In this document: positions 56,489-64,000 of the stretch, one piece after another | How positions within the stretch are numbered: position 1 is the stretch's first letter | Layout: the number at the start of each line of letters is the position of its first letter | Source: Anaeromyxobacter soli | GTDB lineage: Bacteria > Myxococcota > Myxococcia > Myxococcales > Anaeromyxobacteraceae | Length of the DNA stretch: 64,000 nt | Assembly (NCBI RefSeq): GCF_022808855.1 | Contig: NZ_JAKZLF010000015.1 | Location: forward strand, 1-64,000 | Direction of reading: 5' to 3' | The notes under the pieces: generated by a model | Told to the model about the DNA's origin: nothing | Seen by the model: only the letters and a program-made list of their open reading frames with translations | Database searches by the model: none | Position numbers and translations under genes: made by a program

Positions 56489-57415
56489 ATGGGCAAGTGG
56501 ACGGGCAAGAAGGTCGCGGTGCTGTACGGCGGTCGCTCCTCGGAGCGCGAGGTCTCGCTCCGCACCGGCGCCGCCTGCGCCGACGCGCTCCGCACGAAGG
56601 GCCACGACGTCACGCTCGTGGACGTGGACACCGAGCTCGCCGCGCGGCTGCGCGAGCTCCGGATCGACGTCGCGTTCGTCGCGCTGCACGGCCGCTGGGG
56701 CGAGGACGGCTGCGTGCAGGGGCTCCTCGAGTGCATGGAGATCCCGTACACCGGCTCCGGCGTCACCGCGTCCGCGATGGGCATGGACAAGACGGTCTCG
56801 AAGGCGATCTTCAAGGCGCTCGGCCTCGACGTCATCGAGTACCGCGCGTTCCCGCCCGGGCGCGCCGCCGAGATCCGCGCCTCGGACCTCCCCTTCGGCG
56901 TGCCCTGCGTCGTGAAGCCCGCCGGCGAGGGCTCCTCGGTGGGCGTGCAGATCGTGAAGGACGCGGCCCGGCTCGCCGACGCGTGCCGCGAGGCGGCCCG
57001 CTACAAGGGCGACGTCATCGTCGAGCGCTACGTGAAGGGCACCGAGGTGAACGTGGCCGTGCTCGAGGGCAAGGCGCTCGGCGCGATCGAGATCGCCCCC
57101 GCGAACGAGTTCTACGACTACGCCGCCAAGTACACCGCCGGGACCACCAAGTACTACTACCCGGCCCGCATCCCCGAGGCGCACGTGGCGCGCGTGATGG
57201 CCGCCGCGGAGGTCGCGCACCGCGGGCTCGGCTGCAGCGGGGTGAGCCGCGTGGACTTCATCGTGGCGCCCGACGGCACGCCGTTCATCCTCGAGGTGAA
57301 CACCCTCCCCGGCATGACGGCGACCTCTCTCGTGCCGAAGATCGCCGCCGGCCTGGGGCTCGCCTTCCCCGATCTGTGCGAGCGCATCCTCGACGGCGCC
57401 GCGCTCAAGGCGTAG
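56489..57415 (+). CDS. ddl: D-alanine-D-alanine ligase
   Basis: 308-residue ATP-grasp enzyme. YGGRSSEREVSL, ALHGRWGEDG, KPAGEGSSVGV, RVDFIV and EVNTLPGMT are Ddl marks. It makes the dipeptide used by MurF. ATG 56489. The 67-base gap after murB holds two close copies of GAGGTCGC. It is the last dcw gene before the accessory insertion, and overlaps the next, convergent gene by 11 bases. Confidence 0.97.
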   Translation: MGKWTGKKVAVLYGGRSSEREVSLRTGAACADALRTKGHDVTLVDVDTELAARLRELRIDVAFVALHGRWGEDGCVQGLLECMEIPYTGSGVTASAMGMDKTVSKAIFKALGLDVIEYRAFPPGRAAEIRASDLPFGVPCVVKPAGEGSSVGVQIVKDAARLADACREAARYKGDVIVERYVKGTEVNVAVLEGKALGAIEIAPANEFYDYAAKYTAGTTKYYYPARIPEAHVARVMAAAEVAHRGLGCSGVSRVDFIVAPDGTPFILEVNTLPGMTATSLVPKIAAGLGLAFPDLCERILDGAALKA

Positions 57416-58283
57416 GCCGCGCCGCCGGCCCCTCCGCCCGCAGCAGCGCCGGGACCTCGAAGCGCCACACGTAGCCGACCCGCAGCTCGAGCGGCGGGGC
57501 GTCCGCGGTGACCCCGGCGTTCAGCGCCGCCCTGAGCTCGCCGCCGCGCACCGGCACGATCGCTCCGAGCCCGAGCACGCTCGGGCGATCGGCGAACCGC
57601 CACCCGGCGTACCCGCGCCACTCGAGCTCGACCGCCGCGCCCGACGGGCCGCTCGCGCGCAGGGTCCCGCCGTAGGCGAACGCGTCGTCCTGCCGGTTCT
57701 GCGCGAACTGCCAGGAGACGAAGCCGACCCGCCCGAGCGCGCGCAGGCGCGCCGCGCCGAGCGCGCCGACGTCCTTGCCCGCGAGGAGGTCGATCGCGTA
57801 GCCCGGCGCGTTCGTGAACCGGCGCGAGGCGAGCCCCTTGCCCGTGGCCGACTTCACGCTGAGCCGGAGGCCGATCGCGGGCGCCGCGCGCTCCCGGAGG
57901 AGGAGGAAGCGTGCGCCGAACCGGGCGTCTCCCGGGGTGCCGTCCGCACGGTAGCGCGCTCCGAGCCGGTGCTGCGTCGCCGTGGAGGTGCGCCAGATCT
58001 CGATGGGCGTCCCGTCCACCTCCAGCGCGGCGGTCTCGCGGAACGGAAACAGCAGCCGGAGGTAGGGGGTGGCGGCGTGATCCCGGAGCGCGAGGCCGGA
58101 GACCTGTGCCGCGGCGGACAGCTCCACCTCCACGCGCGTCCCGATCACGGGGTCGACGTTGGGCAGGACCGGGAGCGCGTTGTAGCCCATCATGCCGGGG
58201 ACGAGCGGCCAGTCGGGCGAGCCGGGCCACGCCGCGGTCGCAGCGGCGGCGAGGGACGCGAGCAGCAGGGACGCGCTCAGCAC
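57405..58283 (-). CDS. Probable outer-membrane beta-barrel protein, unknown function
   Basis: 292 residues. A signal peptide (MLSASLLLASLAAAATA) from GTG 58283 precedes a mature part of alternating polar and hydrophobic residues, with aromatic-rich strands (YAGWRFADRP, LRVGYVWRFEV) near the end, as in small outer-membrane barrels. No family recognised. The upstream in-frame frame to 58418 is Arg-rich and rejected. It is convergent to ddl and starts the 6-kb interruption of the dcw cluster. Confidence 0.7.
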   Translation of the reverse strand: MLSASLLLASLAAAATAAWPGSPDWPLVPGMMGYNALPVLPNVDPVIGTRVEVELSAAAQVSGLALRDHAATPYLRLLFPFRETAALEVDGTPIEIWRTSTATQHRLGARYRADGTPGDARFGARFLLLRERAAPAIGLRLSVKSATGKGLASRRFTNAPGYAIDLLAGKDVGALGAARLRALGRVGFVSWQFAQNRQDDAFAYGGTLRASGPSGAAVELEWRGYAGWRFADRPSVLGLGAIVPVRGGELRAALNAGVTADAPPLELRVGYVWRFEVPALLRAEGPAARPTP

Positions 58284-58474
58284 GTTGGCTGACGCTAGGT
58301 GCGGGCGCTGCCCGCGCGCGACTCCCCGGTCGCGCCGGACGCGCCGCGTCGGCCCATCGACCGCGGGCGCAGCCCGCGCGCCCTTCCCCCGATGGTGTCG
58401 CGCGCGACGCGCATGCATGCGAGACTGCGCCGCCGCGCCCGGGACGCGGGCGCGCGACGCAAGGAGAATGCCCG

Positions 58475-58819
58475 ATGCGCACCCCCACCCTCGCCCTCGT
58501 CGCCCTGCTCGGCGCCCTCGCCGGCCTCGCCGCCTGCGATCGCCGCCCCGGACCCGGTGAGCCGGTGAGGATCACGGTGACGAAGCGCGGCTTCGAGCCC
58601 TGGAAGGTGCAGGCGAGGAAGGACGTCCCCCTCACCCTCGTGGTCACGCGCACCACCGACGAGACCTGCGCGAAGGAGCTCGTGCTCCCCGAGCTCGGCA
58701 TCCACCAGCCGCTGCCGCTGAACGAGCCGGTCACCGTCTCCTTCACGCCGGCGCGCGCCGGCGAGCTCAGGTACGCCTGCGCGATGAACATGTTCCAGGG
58801 CGTCATCGAGGTGCGGTGA
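58475..58819 (+). CDS. Cupredoxin-like lipoprotein
   Basis: 114 residues. Lipoprotein signal with LAAC (C21), then a single cupredoxin-like domain (FEPWKVQARKDVPLTLVVTR, FTPARAGELRYACAMNMF). Cys and Met near the end, with a His at GIHQP, could bind copper, as in the Cupredoxin_1 group found with heavy-metal transporters. AAGGAG lies 8 bases before ATG 58475. Copper handling is inferred, and a multicopper oxidase gene lies 2 kb away. Confidence 0.85.
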   Translation: MRTPTLALVALLGALAGLAACDRRPGPGEPVRITVTKRGFEPWKVQARKDVPLTLVVTRTTDETCAKELVLPELGIHQPLPLNEPVTVSFTPARAGELRYACAMNMFQGVIEVR

Positions 58820-58879
58820 CGCCGGCGTGCGCCGCGCCGCGCTCCGGGTATACCTCTCTGCCGCTCTCCGAAGGTCCCC

Positions 58880-59377
58880 TTGCGCACGCTCCTCTACGTC
58901 CTCTCCATCATCGCGGTGAACGCGGCCTTCGTCGTGTTCCCGCCCGTCCGGCCGCCCTGGGGCGGCGTGTTCTCGTTCGCGACGCTGCTCGTGGGCGCGA
59001 CGTTCATCCTGCGCGACTACGCCCAGCAGGAGATCGGCGGCAAGGTGTGGCTCGCCTCGCTCGCGGGCGCGCTCATCACCGCCGCGTTCAACCCGCGGCT
59101 CGCGCTCGTGTCCGGCGGCGCCTTCTTCGCGGCCGAGCTCCTCGACCAGCTCGTGTTCACGAAGGTGCGCGGCTCGTTCCGCGCGCGCGTGCTCTGGTCG
59201 CAGCTCGCCGGCGTGGCGCTCGACACTGGCGCGTTCCTCGTGGGGATCGCCTTCGCCCTCGGCATCCCCTGGAGCTGGGCGAGCTACCTGACCATGAGCG
59301 CCGGGAAGCTCGCGGCGCTGTCGTACCTCGCCGTCGCCCGCCGGCGCCCGGCGCCGCCGCGGGGCGCGCTCGCCTGA
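58880..59377 (+). CDS. VUT-family membrane transporter (vitamin/queuosine-precursor uptake-like)
   Basis: 165 residues with about five helices. VFSFATLLVGATFILRDYAQQ matches the VUT (YhhQ/PF02592) family, whose characterised members take up queuosine precursors. It is shorter than the usual 200-230 residues. TTG start 58880 follows a modest AAGG site. Substrate not established. Confidence 0.75.
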   Translation: MRTLLYVLSIIAVNAAFVVFPPVRPPWGGVFSFATLLVGATFILRDYAQQEIGGKVWLASLAGALITAAFNPRLALVSGGAFFAAELLDQLVFTKVRGSFRARVLWSQLAGVALDTGAFLVGIAFALGIPWSWASYLTMSAGKLAALSYLAVARRRPAPPRGALA

Positions 59378-59394
59378 CCGGGAGCGCGCTCGGC

Positions 59395-59925
59395 TCAGCG
59401 CTTCGGCGCGAGCGCCTCGAGGCGCCGGATCCACTCGTCCGAGAGGCCGCGCGCGCGGGCGCCGCGAAGCAGCACCTCCAGGTAGGCGGGTGACGGCGGC
59501 GCGTCACTCGCCAGGCGGCGCGAGTTGGTGGCGCGGTAGGCGATGGCGGGGACGTGCGGGCCGCCGTCGACCGGCGAGAGCTCCACCTCGAACGCCTCGT
59601 ACAGCCCTGAGACCGCCCCCTCCCTGTGATCGGCGAGGCCGCGCGACGCGCCGGGCATGGGCAGCGCGATCCCCTCGACGACGTCGCCCGGAGAGCGGGC
59701 GAGGTTCGCCACCGCGCCTCCCCACGCGCGGGAGAGCACGTCGAACGCGAGGCGGTAGCCGACGAGCCGCACGCGCCGGGCGCCCTCGAACGACGGCGCC
59801 GCGTAGCCGTGCTCCTGGGCCCACGCGGCGAACGCCTCGCCGTCGAGCGACGAGCCGTACACGAACCAGACGAAGTCCGGCCCCGCGGTCGCCTCGTGCG
59901 CCTTGCCGAAGAGGGGGAGCTTCAT
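59395..59925 (-). CDS. Gamma-glutamylcyclotransferase-like (AIG2/GGCT) protein
   Basis: 176 residues of the GGCT-like fold: the binding loop FVYGSSL near residue 22 and a candidate catalytic Glu in HREGAVSG or GLYE. Members split gamma-glutamyl peptides or other amides. Substrate unknown. ATG 59925. Ends 17 bases from the convergent VUT gene. Confidence 0.8.
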   Translation of the reverse strand: MKLPLFGKAHEATAGPDFVWFVYGSSLDGEAFAAWAQEHGYAAPSFEGARRVRLVGYRLAFDVLSRAWGGAVANLARSPGDVVEGIALPMPGASRGLADHREGAVSGLYEAFEVELSPVDGGPHVPAIAYRATNSRRLASDAPPSPAYLEVLLRGARARGLSDEWIRRLEALAPKR

Positions 59926-60150
59926 GCAGTCGGCGATCTACCGCGGAACGTCGCGGGGCGCTCGTGCCCGGGAGAGGCGCGCGCCGCGCGGCGGCTTCCA
60001 CGTGCGCCGGCACCCCACCTCGCCATCCATCGTGACGCCTCCGTTCTCCGGAGGGCGACGATCGCCCAGACGGCCCTTCACGGCGAGTACCCGTGCGGAG
60101 CGTGAAAGCCCATCGGCCGAACCGCGGACCCTCGGGCGGCGGCGACTGCG

Positions 60151-60399
60151 CTACGGCGCCCGGCCGCTCTCGCCCCGCTCGAGCCGCTCCCTGAGATCGC
60201 GCACGCCCTGGCGGTCGTCGGACCAGAGGAGCCCGAGGTGGATCGTGCGGGGCGGCACCCCGTCGTCGTCCGCGACGTCGTAGAGCGCCTTGAGCCGCCA
60301 GCGCTCCTGCTCGCAGGCCTTCTTGATCTCGAACCGCACCTCGTGGCCGGTGCGCCGCAGCGCCTCGAGCGCGGCGGCGGCTTCGTCGGGGAGGAACAC
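60151..60399 (-). CDS. Small hypothetical protein
   Basis: 82 residues, charged and helical: FLPDEAAAALEALRRTGHEVRFEIKKACEQERWRLKALYDV. No known family, one cysteine, no signal peptide. The GTG start at 60399 lacks a ribosome site. The codon bias and a coherent hydrophobic pattern favour a real gene. It follows the multicopper oxidase gene on the same strand. Confidence 0.55.
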   Translation of the reverse strand: MFLPDEAAAALEALRRTGHEVRFEIKKACEQERWRLKALYDVADDDGVPPRTIHLGLLWSDDRQGVRDLRERLERGESGRAP

Positions 60400-60550
60400 G
60401 GGGGGATGAGAGCACGGAGTGACCGGCGGGCCAAGGGCGCGGGGCAGCCTCCGCTTCCCGCGGCGCGCCCTCCCGAGCGCTCGCTCGCAGCTCGCGACGG
60501 CGCCCCGGCCGCGAGCTCGCGACCGGGGCGCCGGGGTGCCGCCGAGATGA

Positions 60551-62965
60551 TCAGTAGCTCGTGACTTCCGTCCCCCGGGTGAACTCCCGCGTCACGCCGG
60601 AAGCCGGCGTGACGAAGTCCGGCCGCATCATCTCGTTGTCCTCGTGGTCGATGATGTGGCAGTGCCAGACGTAGTTGTACGTATCGTCGCCCGATGGGTC
60701 GAACGCGAACCTCGCCGCCGCGGTGGTGGCCGTGTCGGTGGGCCCCCACCGCACGAGGATGCGCGTCACCATCCCGGGCGGCGCCTGGACGGTGTCCTTC
60801 CAGCCGCGCTCGTAGGTGACCGCGGGCAGCACCGGCCCCTGCAGGTAGGGCGTGACGTCGGGGTTTCCGCCCACGACCGGGACGCCCGTCCGGACCGGGT
60901 AATCGCGGCGCAGGGCGGTCGGGATCGTGCGCGAGGTCGCCTGCGGCGAGTCCTTCGTCCCGTACGCGAGCGGCGGGCCGTAGCCCGGACAGTAGGTCGT
61001 GCCCATGGGGTCGACGGGCGTGCAGCCCGCCGGGAAGGCCAGGGCGTACGCGGCCGCGTACTTCGCGGCGTCGAACCTCTGCCGGCTGAGGATCTGGAAC
61101 TGCACGAGGTGGAGGTGGATCGGGTGCGCGTCGGCGGTGGTGTTCACGATCTCCCAGACCTCGACGTCGCCCTCCACCGGGACCTCCGAGTAGGCGAGGT
61201 CGTCACCGTCCCGAGGCGTGAAGTCCGTCCTCGGCTCGCCCATCGCCGCGACGCCGGTCCACTTCGTGTTGTTGACGAGGATCTCGAGCGGGCCACCCGG
61301 ATACGCGGTGAGCGCGCCGTTGATGGGGTTCACCGCGGTCATCGGCATGCCCATCACCTCGTTGAGCGTGAGCTGCCGGACGAGATCGGGGGCGACGCTC
61401 GGCGTCACCGCGCCGGGCTGGACGAGCCGCCGCATGGGCTGCTTGCGGACGATCGCGCCGGGCGCGGCCGGATCGTAGGGGGTTCCCTGCTCCGCAGGGC
61501 CGATCTGGAGCTGGAGGATCTGGCCGGTCGTGGCGCCATTGGGCGTCTCACCCCCAGGATAGGGCGCCCGCGCCGTGTTCCGCAGCAGCAGGGTCTGGCC
61601 GGCGTACTTCGTGAAGTCGACGATCACCTCGTACCGCTCGCCCGGCATGATCACGAGCTTCTGCGGGATCGTCTTCGTCGCGCTGGGGTCGATCTTCGCG
61701 GGCGCGTCGAGGTAGCCGCCGTCGGTCCCGATCACCCACAGCGCCGGGCCGTTCACCTTCGTCTTCGGGTTCGTGAGGAAGAGCTCGTAGGTGCGCGCGT
61801 TCGAGCCGTTGAGAATGATGAAGCGGTGCCGCTTCGCCGGGATCGCGAGGCGCGGCCAAACCTTCCCGTTCACCGCGATCGCGTCGCCGAGGAACTCCGG
61901 GTTCCAGTACGGGTGCTCGGGGTTGAGCGCCCAGCCCGGGCTCGGCGCGGTGAAGCCGCCGTTCAGGCCTGCGGTGAACCAGAGCTCACCGTTCGTGTAG
62001 AACCTCCGGTCCTGGATGACGATGGGGATCGTCTCCTCGACGGCCGGCAGGAAGTCCGCGAGCTTCGCCGGATCGTCCTTCAGCGGGTACGCGCCGGCGA
62101 GCCCCGCGTAGACGTTGAGGCGCGTCGCGCCGAGCGTGTGATCGTGGAACCAGAGCGGCGCGGCCTCCTGGACGTTGGGGTACGTGTAGACGGCCTTGCC
62201 CGGCACGGCGTCCGCGGGCCCCTCGTAACCCTTGGTGTAGTACTTCGGGCCGAACCGCGAGTCCTCGCCCAGGTCCGGGGTGAACCACGAGTCCGGGGAG
62301 CCGTCGACCTCGGCCGGCACCTCGCCGCCGTGGAGGTGCGCCACCGCAGGGATCGGTCCGCCGTAGTTCGATGCGCACGGATCCCCCGGGGGCGGGTACA
62401 TGACGAAGTTGTTGTTCGCGTCCTTCCACTCGTTCATCGCGGCCTTCATCATGCAGCCGAGGCTGAGGGGATCCGCCCAGTGCAGCGTCTGGTCGGTGCT
62501 CGTCCGGTACGCGTCGAGCTTCGTGGTGGCCACCGTGCCGAGCTCGTTCACGTACGTGATCTCGGTCGGGATGCCGCGCTGCGCGACGACGACGGGACCG
62601 AGGTACGTGTCGAGAGTCTTACCCGACGTCGGACAGCCTCCGGCCCGGTACGCCCACGTCGTCGTGGGGCCGTAGAGCTTCCTCGGCAGCATCTGCACCC
62701 TGACCTCGCACATGTGCAGCGAGAGCTTCCCGGGCGTCCTCGTGGAGGGGTCGTACCCGTAGTGCGTGTCGATGGTCCAGGGCGGCGTGTCCGCGGCCTC
62801 CCCGCCCTGGAGGTTGATCCGCGGTAGCTCCTCCATCCACTTCGGGATGGCGCTCCCGGCCAGCACCGTCGGCGGCACTTGACCCGCTCCAGCGCTCGCC
62901 CACCCCGCCGCCAGCAACGCCGCCACACCGCGCAGCCACCTGCCCGTCCGCCTCGTCGTCTTCAT
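60551..62965 (-). CDS. Large CotA-like multicopper oxidase
   Basis: 804 residues; CotA laccases have about 510. The signal peptide has a possible twin-arginine motif (TRRTGRWL), fitting export of a folded copper protein. Copper ligands are in HLHGG, WFHDHTLGATRLNVYAG, HPIHLHLVQF and HCHIIDHEDNEMM (the last Met is the expected T1 axial ligand). The HEDxxMM end is typical of CotA and bilirubin-oxidase-like enzymes. Third-position bases are somewhat less GC-rich than in neighbouring genes. It oxidises phenols, metals or bile pigments; a copper-tolerance or Mn/Fe role is possible. ATG 62965 follows a GGGGG site. Confidence 0.93.
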   Translation of the reverse strand: MKTTRRTGRWLRGVAALLAAGWASAGAGQVPPTVLAGSAIPKWMEELPRINLQGGEAADTPPWTIDTHYGYDPSTRTPGKLSLHMCEVRVQMLPRKLYGPTTTWAYRAGGCPTSGKTLDTYLGPVVVAQRGIPTEITYVNELGTVATTKLDAYRTSTDQTLHWADPLSLGCMMKAAMNEWKDANNNFVMYPPPGDPCASNYGGPIPAVAHLHGGEVPAEVDGSPDSWFTPDLGEDSRFGPKYYTKGYEGPADAVPGKAVYTYPNVQEAAPLWFHDHTLGATRLNVYAGLAGAYPLKDDPAKLADFLPAVEETIPIVIQDRRFYTNGELWFTAGLNGGFTAPSPGWALNPEHPYWNPEFLGDAIAVNGKVWPRLAIPAKRHRFIILNGSNARTYELFLTNPKTKVNGPALWVIGTDGGYLDAPAKIDPSATKTIPQKLVIMPGERYEVIVDFTKYAGQTLLLRNTARAPYPGGETPNGATTGQILQLQIGPAEQGTPYDPAAPGAIVRKQPMRRLVQPGAVTPSVAPDLVRQLTLNEVMGMPMTAVNPINGALTAYPGGPLEILVNNTKWTGVAAMGEPRTDFTPRDGDDLAYSEVPVEGDVEVWEIVNTTADAHPIHLHLVQFQILSRQRFDAAKYAAAYALAFPAGCTPVDPMGTTYCPGYGPPLAYGTKDSPQATSRTIPTALRRDYPVRTGVPVVGGNPDVTPYLQGPVLPAVTYERGWKDTVQAPPGMVTRILVRWGPTDTATTAAARFAFDPSGDDTYNYVWHCHIIDHEDNEMMRPDFVTPASGVTREFTRGTEVTSY

Positions 62966-63001
62966 GTTTCCCCCCCTGCCGACTCCCACGACGCTAGGTG
63001 C

Positions 63002-63014
63002 TCGTGTGGCACGA
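63002..63014 (-). promoter_or_regulatory. Palindrome upstream of the multicopper oxidase gene
   Basis: TCGTG-TGG-CACGA, a perfect 5-bp inverted repeat 37-49 bases before the oxidase start. This is a natural operator place; the binding protein is unknown. Confidence 0.4.
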
Positions 63015-63022
63015 CGTATGCC
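63007..63022 (+). promoter_or_regulatory. Sigma54-like -24/-12 site
   Basis: TGGCACG-N4-ATGCC: a GG and a GC doublet 12 bases apart, matching most of the sigma54 consensus. It points towards ftsQ, 458 bases away, and overlaps the palindrome. It may be chance. Confidence 0.35.
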
Positions 63023-63261
63023 GCCCGATGACGCTACGAGGAGACCCCTAGCCCAGGAGTCGAGGTACCGGCCGGGCGATGCACCAGGGCTTTCGCGGGC
63101 GTTTGGAGAATCGGTCGATCGAGGTCCGCTCGAAGAGGGGCACCGCCGAGCGGTAGAGCGACCCACGAGAGCCCGAGCGCCGGCAGGGGCGAAAGAAGGG
63201 ACGGCGGCAGGTGGAGGTGGCGACGGGCGTGTGCCCGAAGATCGGTCAGTTCACTGCGGGT

Positions 63262-63285
63262 GACCTCGACCTCGACCTCGACCGT
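63262..63285. repeat. Short GACCTC tandem repeat
   Basis: Three GACCTC units plus GACCGT, related to the arrays at 25760 and 41461. Confidence 0.7.
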
Positions 63286-63479
63286 CCTGCCCCACACCGG
63301 CTCGGCCCTCCCCCGCATCAGGGCCGGCCAACCCGCTGATCGGACTCGCCCCTGGGTCGCGTGTAGGTCGAAAACTTGCGGCCCCCCGGCCCTCTGCCAT
63401 CCTCCAACATCGGGCGATACCGCCCGGAAGCGCGGCGGCCGTGTGCGGCGGCCCCGTGACCGGGCGCTGGGGAGCGGCG

Positions 63480-64000
63480 GTGGCGCGGGGTCCGAACCGG
63501 CGGCGCGTGGACAGGGTTCCGGGGGAGCGGCGGCGCAAGGCCGCGGCGGCCCTCCGCTTCGCGTTTCCGTTCGCCGTGCTCGCCCTCTGCCTGGCCGGTG
63601 CCGGGTTCGGCGTCTGGCGCGTGGCGGTGGTGGGCAGCCTGCTGCGCATCGACGAGATCCGCTTCGAGGGCCTCTCGCGCGCGACCGCGCAGGAGCTGCT
63701 CGAGCTCTCTCCGGTGGCGGTGGGGGACCACCTGCTCGCGGTCGATCCCGACGCGGTGGCGGCGGCGCTGCGGCGGCACCCGTGGATCGCCTCGGTGGAG
63801 GTCCGCCGGCGGTTTCCTGCGGCGCTCGAGGTGGCGGTGGTGGAGCGGCGCGCGCGCGCCCTCGTCGATCTGGGTGCGCTCTACCTCGTCGACGAGCGGG
63901 GCGAGGTCTTCAAGCGGGCGACGCCCGGAGACGGGCTGGACCTGCCGGTGGTGACGGGTATCGGGCGCGAGGAGTGGGTCGAGCACCGGGACGACGTCGA
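63480..64000 (+). CDS. ftsQ: Cell division protein FtsQ (cut by window end)
   Basis: The first 173 residues are visible. A basic cytoplasmic segment, a membrane helix (LRFAFPFAVLALCLAGAGFGVW), then a POTRA domain (RIDEIRFEGLSRATAQELLELS, HPWIASVEVRRRFPAALEVAVVERRARALVD). GTG 63480 has GGGGAG 5 bases upstream and is preferred over GTG 63456. FtsQ links FtsL/FtsB to the early divisome. Its separation from ddl by 6 kb of accessory genes is unusual. Confidence 0.93.
   Translation, partial: MARGPNRRRVDRVPGERRRKAAAALRFAFPFAVLALCLAGAGFGVWRVAVVGSLLRIDEIRFEGLSRATAQELLELSPVAVGDHLLAVDPDAVAAALRRHPWIASVEVRRRFPAALEVAVVERRARALVDLGALYLVDERGEVFKRATPGDGLDLPVVTGIGREEWVEHRDDV

Larger units (their letters stand above)
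62966..63479. other. Divergent 514-base region between the multicopper oxidase and ftsQ
   Basis: No convincing gene. It carries a palindrome and sigma54-like site near the oxidase start, and a short GACCTC repeat (63262-63285). The plus-strand open frames here are Arg/Pro-rich and lack ribosome sites. No sigma70-like promoter for ftsQ is clear. Confidence 0.55.

Overview
The window is about 74% G+C by eye and almost fully coding, with GTG and TTG starts, many stop/start overlaps and strong third-position GC bias. A MYXO-CTERM anchored phosphoesterase, a PEGA-domain Ser/Thr kinase, many signalling proteins and a large division/cell-wall (dcw) cluster point to the Myxococcota, most likely an Anaeromyxobacter-type bacterium. 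The organism name is inferred from gene content and composition, not from a search. No rRNA, tRNA, CRISPR array, prophage or insertion sequence was found.

Left part (1-24.6 kb): a truncated chemoreceptor; an AmgK-like sugar kinase; a cysteine pair (cystathionine beta-synthase and gamma-lyase) behind a clear promoter; an MFS exporter divergent from an exported HELGH metallopeptidase; small disordered proteins and a BON-domain protein; an Old Yellow Enzyme. Next is a minus-strand operon of a CotH-kinase lipoprotein, a surface metallophosphoesterase and a membrane protein. Then come a metallo-beta-lactamase-fold hydrolase, an RlmI-like methyltransferase, an unusual cNMP-binding/uridine-kinase fusion coupled to a PAS-GAF histidine kinase, and an HNH endonuclease.

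Middle part (24.7-41.4 kb): epmA; bioH-bioC with its own promoter; a PAS protein; a non-RD Ser/Thr kinase overlapping an FHA membrane protein; an enoyl-CoA hydratase; a response regulator with a minus-strand terminator; a FabG-like reductase; a TrpB2-type tryptophan synthase; a tandem pair of cation/proton antiporter-like proteins; a three-gene NitT/TauT-type ABC importer; an HSDL2-like reductase.

Right part (41.8-64 kb): the dcw cluster mraZ-STAS-rsmH-ftsL-ftsI-murE-murF-mraY-murD-ftsW-murG-murC-murB-ddl. It has a sigma70-like promoter followed by 10-bp-periodic boxes that look like the MraZ operator. The run makes lipid II precursor (the DNPR motif of MurE predicts meso-diaminopimelate) and the septal synthase FtsW-FtsI. 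It is interrupted after ddl by about 6 kb of accessory genes: an outer-membrane-like protein, a cupredoxin lipoprotein, a VUT transporter, a gamma-glutamylcyclotransferase-like protein, a small protein and a large CotA-like multicopper oxidase. It resumes with ftsQ, cut by the window end. Hexanucleotide GAYCCC arrays lie in three intergenic regions.
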